Part shown: positions 59,915 through 64,000 of the stretch, piece by piece
Position numbering within the stretch: position 1 is the first letter of the stretch
Layout: every line of letters begins with the position of its first letter
Assembly: GCA_947472765.1 (NCBI GenBank)
Contig: CANJCM010000014.1
Location: 1-64,000 of the forward strand
From: Opitutia bacterium
Lineage (GTDB): Bacteria; Verrucomicrobiota; Verrucomicrobiia; Opitutales; Opitutaceae
DNA: 64,000 nucleotides
Direction: 5' to 3'
Made by a program: the position numbers and the translations under genes
The notes under the pieces: model-generated
The model's input: the letters and a program-made list of their open reading frames with translations, nothing else
What the model was told of the DNA's origin: nothing
Databases searched by the model: none

Positions 59915-60910
59915 TCAGCCGCTGATCTGCAGCCACGTCCCCGCACGGGCACTCGCGAGCACGGCCTCGACGACCCGCATGTTGGCCACGCCATCCTCGA
60001 GCGGCGTCGGCACGGGCGTATTGTCGAGAATCGCCCGGGCGAACACGTCACCCTGCAAGGTGTACTGATCGCAGACCTCGAAAACGATCTCGGTGGTCGT
60101 GGTCCCGCGCTGGTGCCAGAGGCGGCAGGGTTTGTCCGGCGGCGCGTTGACCGGAATCTCGATCTCAATCCGGCCCTCGGTGCCAAAAATGTTCACGCGC
60201 TGGTAGGGCGACAGCTGCGTGGCGCAGGTGAAGGAGGCGGATCCGCGGCCGAAATCGAGCAGGCCCGACGCGATCCGATCCGTGCCGAAATTCGGATCGA
60301 AGTCGGCCATCGCCACCACGCGCTTCGGTTCCGCCGCGAAGAGCCAGCGGGCGAAGGACACGCAGTAGCAGCCGATGTCCATCATGCCGCCACCGCCGAT
60401 GGCGGCGTTGTTGCGAATATTCTTCGGGTCGACGTTCCAGTAGGAGAAATGCGCGTGGAGGCTTTTCAGCTCGCCGATCGCACCCTCGCGCACGAGCTGC
60501 TGCGTCTTCACCCACTGCGGGTGATGGCGGTACATGAACGCCTCCATCACCTTGAGCCGCGGGAAGCGCCTGGTCGCGTCGAGCAGGTCCTGCCCCTCGC
60601 GCGCTGTGAGGCCAAGCGGCTTCTCGACGAGGACGTGCTTGCCGGCCTCGAGCGCCTTGATCGACCAGGCAACGTGCAGGTGATTCGGCACGGGGATGTA
60701 GACCGCATCGATCGCGGGGTCGGCCAGCAGCGCCTCATACGAACCATGCACCCGCGGAATCCCGAGCTGGCGGGCGACTTCGCGCGCCTTCGCCTCGTCG
60801 CGCGAGCCGATGGCATCGATCGTGCCGAGCGTGCCGCGCAGCATCGCCGGGATGACTTTGACCACGCCAATCTTCGCCGTACTCAGGATGCCCCAACGGA
60901 TTTTTTTCAT
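59915..60910 (-). CDS. Gfo/Idh/MocA-family oxidoreductase, cytoplasmic
   Basis: 331 residues from ATG 60910 (MKKIRWGILSTAKIG, the NAD(P) Rossmann motif). The catalytic lysine is in VLVEKPLGLTAREG. The substrate domain has VMEAFMYRHHPQW and GGGGMMDIGCYCVSFARWLF, where D-x-G-x-Y contains the tyrosine/aspartate region of the trans-dihydrodiol/xylose-dehydrogenase subgroup. No leader peptide, unlike the Tat-exported relative at 25296. The substrate is likely a sugar. A second in-frame ATG (60919) lies three codons upstream. Confidence 0.93.
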   Translation of the reverse strand: MKKIRWGILSTAKIGVVKVIPAMLRGTLGTIDAIGSRDEAKAREVARQLGIPRVHGSYEALLADPAIDAVYIPVPNHLHVAWSIKALEAGKHVLVEKPLGLTAREGQDLLDATRRFPRLKVMEAFMYRHHPQWVKTQQLVREGAIGELKSLHAHFSYWNVDPKNIRNNAAIGGGGMMDIGCYCVSFARWLFAAEPKRVVAMADFDPNFGTDRIASGLLDFGRGSASFTCATQLSPYQRVNIFGTEGRIEIEIPVNAPPDKPCRLWHQRGTTTTEIVFEVCDQYTLQGDVFARAILDNTPVPTPLEDGVANMRVVEAVLASARAGTWLQISG

Positions 60911-60957
60911 GAGGCCCACAGTTGAAACGAATCCCGCCGGGCCCGGCCAGCAATTAG

Positions 60958-61092
60958 CTGAATTCCGAAGTCAGATGGTTCGGTGTGGCCCTGTCCGTGA
61001 GGACAGGGACTGCTTCATTGCTCGCTCAAAGTCATCCCGCTGCTCACGCAGCGGGCCACCAAGCCAACTTCGGAATCCGAGAATTTCATGAC
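60958..61092. mobile_element. R2 inverted-repeat element, copy 3
   Basis: Inner ends CTGAATTCCGAAGT (left) and ACTTCGGAATCCGAG (right) match the other copies; the left outer TGTCATC part is lost, the right keeps TCATGAC. Hairpins CCCTGTCCGTGAGGACAGGG and CCCGCTGCTCACGCAGCGGG are intact. It lies 13 bases beyond the engB stop and upstream of the oxidoreductase. Confidence 0.75.
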
Positions 61093-61105
61093 CGGCGCCA
61101 GCGAC

Positions 61106-61717
61106 TCAGCCTACCGTGCGATTGCTCTTGGCGAGCACCCCGGCGACGTAGGTGAGAATGTCGGTCCGGCCGGCCCGCGTCGTCGAGGAGCTGACCAGCG
61201 AATCCGGAAAGTCCGCCCGCCAGAGACTCACGGTGGCACGAAACGCCGCGATGGAGGCCTGGTTCCGTGTCGCGGATTGCTTGTCCGCCTTGGTGAAGAT
61301 CAGCGCATACGGCACCTGGCAACCCTCGAGCCACCGGAGAAACTCGAGATCGATCGCCTGCGGGGGCAGGCGGATGTCGATCAGCACGAACACGCAGCGC
61401 AGGTTGCGCCGGTTGGCGAGGAAGTCGGCCACGGCTTCGTTGAACTCGGCCCGCCGCTGCTTCCCGACGGAAGCGTAACCGTAGCCCGGGAGATCGACGA
61501 GGGACCACGCGCCGTTGATCAGAAAGAAATTAATCAGCTTCGTCTTACCCGGCGTATCCGAGACCTTCGCGAGATCGCGCCGCTCGGTCAGCAGATTGAT
61601 CAGCGAGGATTTCCCGACGTTGGAGCGGCCGATGAAGGCGAACTCCGGCAGCGCCCACTTCGGGCAGGAACGCAGATCAGGGGCGCTCACTTCAAAGGCA
61701 GCGGATTTGATTTTCAT
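61106..61717 (-). CDS. engB: Ribosome biogenesis GTPase (YihA/YsxC family)
   Basis: 203 residues. GTPase motifs: G1 FIGRSNVGKSSLIN, G2 region DTPGKTKLINFF (T for G2), G3 DLPGYGYA, G4 FTKADK (T-K-x-D), G5 region VSSSTRAG. It assists large-subunit assembly and is usually essential. ATG 61717 (MKIKSAAFEVSAPD). It follows the YkgJ-like gene by 37 bases on the same strand. Confidence 0.97.
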   Translation of the reverse strand: MKIKSAAFEVSAPDLRSCPKWALPEFAFIGRSNVGKSSLINLLTERRDLAKVSDTPGKTKLINFFLINGAWSLVDLPGYGYASVGKQRRAEFNEAVADFLANRRNLRCVFVLIDIRLPPQAIDLEFLRWLEGCQVPYALIFTKADKQSATRNQASIAAFRATVSLWRADFPDSLVSSSTTRAGRTDILTYVAGVLAKSNRTVG

Positions 61718-61754
61718 GGGCAGCAGGAAGAACGGCGAAAAGGGAAAAAGTGAC

Positions 61755-62048
61755 TCAGGCGATGGGCTTCAGGTCCGCGCGACGGCCAAACACGATCTGC
61801 CGGCAGAGTGATTCGCCCCGGGTGAAATCGCGACAGACCTGGGGGCGCCGATCGTAAATCGTGCACAGCCGCGTCTCGGGATCGAGGGCCATGCACGCGC
61901 CGTCTCCCTGCTGGTCCAGACAGCGCACGCCGGAGTGCTCGACCACGAGCTCCTCGGGCACGTCGTCCCCCGGCGCGAGTTCCACGAGCAGGTGGCAACA
62001 CTTGCCGCAACCGGCACAGGCCGGGAAATTTTCAGGGAGATCGGACAT
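61755..62048 (-). CDS. YkgJ-family cysteine-cluster protein
   Basis: 97 residues from ATG 62048. The cysteine pattern C-x2-C-x2-C-C (CAGCGKCC) is followed by C-L-D...GACMAL...RLCTIYDRRPQVCRDFTRGESLC, as in the YkgJ/UPF0153 zinc- or iron-cluster proteins. Its role is unknown. It is upstream of engB and probably cotranscribed. The frame extends 14 codons upstream. Confidence 0.9.
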   Translation of the reverse strand: MSDLPENFPACAGCGKCCHLLVELAPGDDVPEELVVEHSGVRCLDQQGDGACMALDPETRLCTIYDRRPQVCRDFTRGESLCRQIVFGRRADLKPIA

Positions 62049-62242
62049 GCGCGAGAGATCAGCGAAGCACAGATTCAATGAACTAACCACTCATTCACTC
62101 TCTTGGGGCACGAATCGAAGCCGTTGGGGATGATCGTGCCAGATTAGCGAAGATTAGTAGTTAACCCCGGGTTGATTTCTTCGCGGGATGAAGCAAACGT
62201 GGAATCACCCCTGCCGCCCTTTCCAGGACGGCCCTGCCCCCA

Positions 62243-64000
62243 ATGACTTCCTCCCCCCCTGGCTGCCGCCGTGTTGCGCTCCGTCGCTTTGTGTTCCTCG
62301 GGCTGATTGCGGTGTTGGCCAACGCCGGCCGCGCGCAAGAACCCACGGTCGGAGCCACCGCCGCACTCGCGGTCCTCGAGGCCCATTGCGTGCAGTGCCA
62401 TGGCGGCGAGAAGACCAAGGGCGGCCTCGACCTCACGACCCGCGACGATCTGATGTTGGGCGGCGAAACCGGACCGGCCATCGTCGCCAATCGTCCCGAG
62501 GAGAGTCTCCTCTACCGGATGGTGACGCATGAAGAAGAGCCGGGCATGCCGCACAAGGAGGACAAGCTCCCCGACGCCGAGATTGCAAAGATTGCGGCGT
62601 GGATTCGCGCGGGCGTTCCCTACGAACGGACGCTGCAGGCGGCCCCCGCCAAGACGACCCGGCCGGAGTTCATGATTACCGCGGCGGACCGCGCGCACTG
62701 GGCGTTCCAACCGGTCCAGCGAGTCGCACCTCGGACGGTCAAGGATCGTGGATGGGCCAGAACGCCGATCGACTCCTTCATCCTCGCCCGGCTCGAAAGC
62801 CAGGGACTGCGCCCCGCGGCCGCCGCCTCGCGGGAGACGCTCATCCGGCGCGTGACGTTCGATCTGATCGGATTGCCGCCCACGCCGGCGGAGATCGATG
62901 CTTTCACCCGCGACGAATCGCCCGACGCCTACGACAAGCTGGTCGATCGCCTGCTGGCTTCGCCGCACTACGGGGAACGCTGGGGGCGACACTGGCTCGA
63001 CCTCGCGCGTTTTGCCGAGAGCGACGGCTACGAGTTCGATACGGTGCGGACGCAGGCGTGGCGTTACCGGGATTACGTCGTGCGGGCGTTCAACTCCGAC
63101 AAGCCCTACGATCGTTTCATTCGCGAACAGCTCGCGGGCGATCAGCTCTATCCCAACGAACCGGAGGCGCAGATCGCGACCGGGTTCAATCTGCTCGGAC
63201 CGGACATGACCGACTCGTCGGACGTAATCCAGCGCCGCCGCAACATTCTGAACGACATGACCGACACGGCCTCGCTGGCCTTTCTCGGGATGACGATGGG
63301 GTGCGCGCGCTGCCACGATCACAAGTTCGAGCCGATTTCGCACCGGGACTACTACAGCCTGCAGGCGTTCTTCGCCTCCGCGGAATTCCATTCGGAACTC
63401 CCCGTGGCCACGCCGGAGGAAAAGGCCCGCCACAAGGAGGCGATGGCGATCTATCTCGATCTGACGAAGGACCTGCAGGACCAAATCAAGACTCTCGAAG
63501 GCCCGTACCGGAAGAAGGTCTACGATCGCAAATTCAGCCGCATCTCCGTCGAGGCCCAGGAGGCGCACCAGCTGCCGCCGGCGCAGCGCACGAAGGAGCA
63601 GCAGGATCTCGTGCAGGGTACGGCCAATCTGATCGCCGTTAAGGACCCCGAAGTGGTTGCGGCCATGTCCAAGGAGGACAAGGCCCGCCACGCCGAACTC
63701 CTCGCCAAGCTGGCCCCGATTCCGCGGCCCACGCTGCCCGCGGCCCAGGCGCTCACCGAAGGCGAGCCGGTGCAGTCGCACGTCCTCATCCGCGGCGACT
63801 ACGCCTCCCCCGGCGAGGAAGTCGCCGCCGCTTTCCCGGAGATTCTGGGCGACGAGCGTCCCGCCGCCGGATCGCGCGCTGCCCTCGCCAACTGGCTGGC
63901 GAGTCCGACGCATCCGCTGACCGCCCGGGTGATGGTCAACCGGATCTGGCAGCATCACTTCGGCCGGGCGCTGGTCCCGAGCGCGAGCGACTTCGGCACG
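62243..64000 (+). CDS. Planctomycete-type cytochrome protein with DUF1549/DUF1553 (PSD1), cut by the window end
   Basis: An open frame from ATG 62243 runs to the right edge (586 codons, no stop). It has a signal peptide (FVFLGLIAVLANAGRAQ), an N-terminal CVQCHGGEKTKGGLDL heme-type site (Cys49-Cys52-His53), VANRPEESLLYRMV, MPHKEDKLPDAEIAKIAAWIRAG (PSCyt1), and a DUF1549 region beginning PIDSFILARLESQGL and including LIRRVTFDLIGLPPTPAEIDAF, YGERWGRHWLDLARFAESDGYEFD and GMTMGCARCHDHKFEPI. The DUF1553 part begins near residue 520 (LANWLASPTHPLTARVMVNRIWQHHFG). The partner is usually a DUF1501 gene, which would lie outside the window. Confidence 0.95.
   Translation, partial: MTSSPPGCRRVALRRFVFLGLIAVLANAGRAQEPTVGATAALAVLEAHCVQCHGGEKTKGGLDLTTRDDLMLGGETGPAIVANRPEESLLYRMVTHEEEPGMPHKEDKLPDAEIAKIAAWIRAGVPYERTLQAAPAKTTRPEFMITAADRAHWAFQPVQRVAPRTVKDRGWARTPIDSFILARLESQGLRPAAAASRETLIRRVTFDLIGLPPTPAEIDAFTRDESPDAYDKLVDRLLASPHYGERWGRHWLDLARFAESDGYEFDTVRTQAWRYRDYVVRAFNSDKPYDRFIREQLAGDQLYPNEPEAQIATGFNLLGPDMTDSSDVIQRRRNILNDMTDTASLAFLGMTMGCARCHDHKFEPISHRDYYSLQAFFASAEFHSELPVATPEEKARHKEAMAIYLDLTKDLQDQIKTLEGPYRKKVYDRKFSRISVEAQEAHQLPPAQRTKEQQDLVQGTANLIAVKDPEVVAAMSKEDKARHAELLAKLAPIPRPTLPAAQALTEGEPVQSHVLIRGDYASPGEEVAAAFPEILGDERPAAGSRAALANWLASPTHPLTARVMVNRIWQHHFGRALVPSASDFGT

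Noticed and set aside
62144-63958. 604-codon minus-strand frame at the right end
   Set aside because: It is antisense to a clear PSCyt1/DUF1549/DUF1553 protein on the plus strand with signal peptide and CxxCH sites; the minus-strand translation has no recognisable motif.

Overview
The window is high-GC bacterial chromosomal DNA with genes on both strands. Nothing in it points to a phage or plasmid. The protein repertoire suggests a heterotroph of the PVC group, most likely a verrucomicrobium of the Opitutaceae type. The evidence is a large TonB receptor with an 'AVKLDPFNVSAD'-style N-terminus, a DUF1552/DUF1592 pair, a DUF1549/DUF1553 cytochrome protein, PVC-type CxxCH dehydrogenases, Tat-exported Gfo/Idh oxidoreductases, GMC oxidoreductase with a gluconate-dehydrogenase-3 subunit, ThuA, SUMF1 and sialidase-like proteins. 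This taxonomic call is inference from gene content; no rRNA is present.

Layout. 0-10 kb: membrane TPR protein, TonB receptor with a clear terminator, PLP decarboxylase overlapping a heme-binding dehydrogenase. 10-25 kb: menB, a TIGR03067 protein, a hexuronate-type MFS carrier, a UDP-sugar pyrophosphorylase/phosphohexomutase pair, an FtsB/DivIC-like protein, a GspA/GspB-like pair, uxuA and alaS. 24-37 kb: secreted sugar or polymer chemistry (amidohydrolase, Gfo/Idh, GMC plus subunit 3, ThuA, a degenerate NodB-like protein, DUF1552 and DUF1592) with a truncated methyltransferase among them. 37-46 kb: a TPP enzyme of transketolase/PDH-E1 type, a methyltransferase, rpoZ, an arsenic operon (arsR-arsC-DUF6428-acr3), a GNAT protein, a cytochrome c/sugar-dehydrogenase fusion and a pilin-like protein. 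46-64 kb: tRNA-Gln(TTG), a sialidase-like protein, a DUF1826-like protein, an anti-sigma-like/LOV-like fusion, a beta-class methyltransferase, trmO, a response regulator/kinase, a D-threonine-aldolase-like enzyme, a second amidohydrolase cluster with SUMF1, a Gfo/Idh oxidoreductase, ykgJ-like and engB, and a DUF1549/DUF1553 protein that runs off the right edge.

The most distinctive feature is the density of small inverted-repeat elements between genes. At least six separable structures are visible: R1 (nested hairpins; four copies plus relatives), R2 (three copies with long TGTCATC-type inverted ends), R3 (T-rich/A-rich tracts sitting at gene 3' ends), R4 (a 24-bp inverted repeat) and two single-copy elements with 21-bp and 24-bp arms. 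Several of them touch or supply stop codons of neighbouring genes, and one seems to have cut a methyltransferase gene short.

Functionally, glucuronate catabolism (uxuA plus a hexuronate-type carrier), UDP-sugar synthesis, periplasmic sugar oxidation with heme proteins, and arsenic detoxification are the readable themes. The most unusual single gene is 50446-51009, where an anti-sigma-like N-terminus joins a LOV-type PAS domain that lacks the photoactive cysteine.
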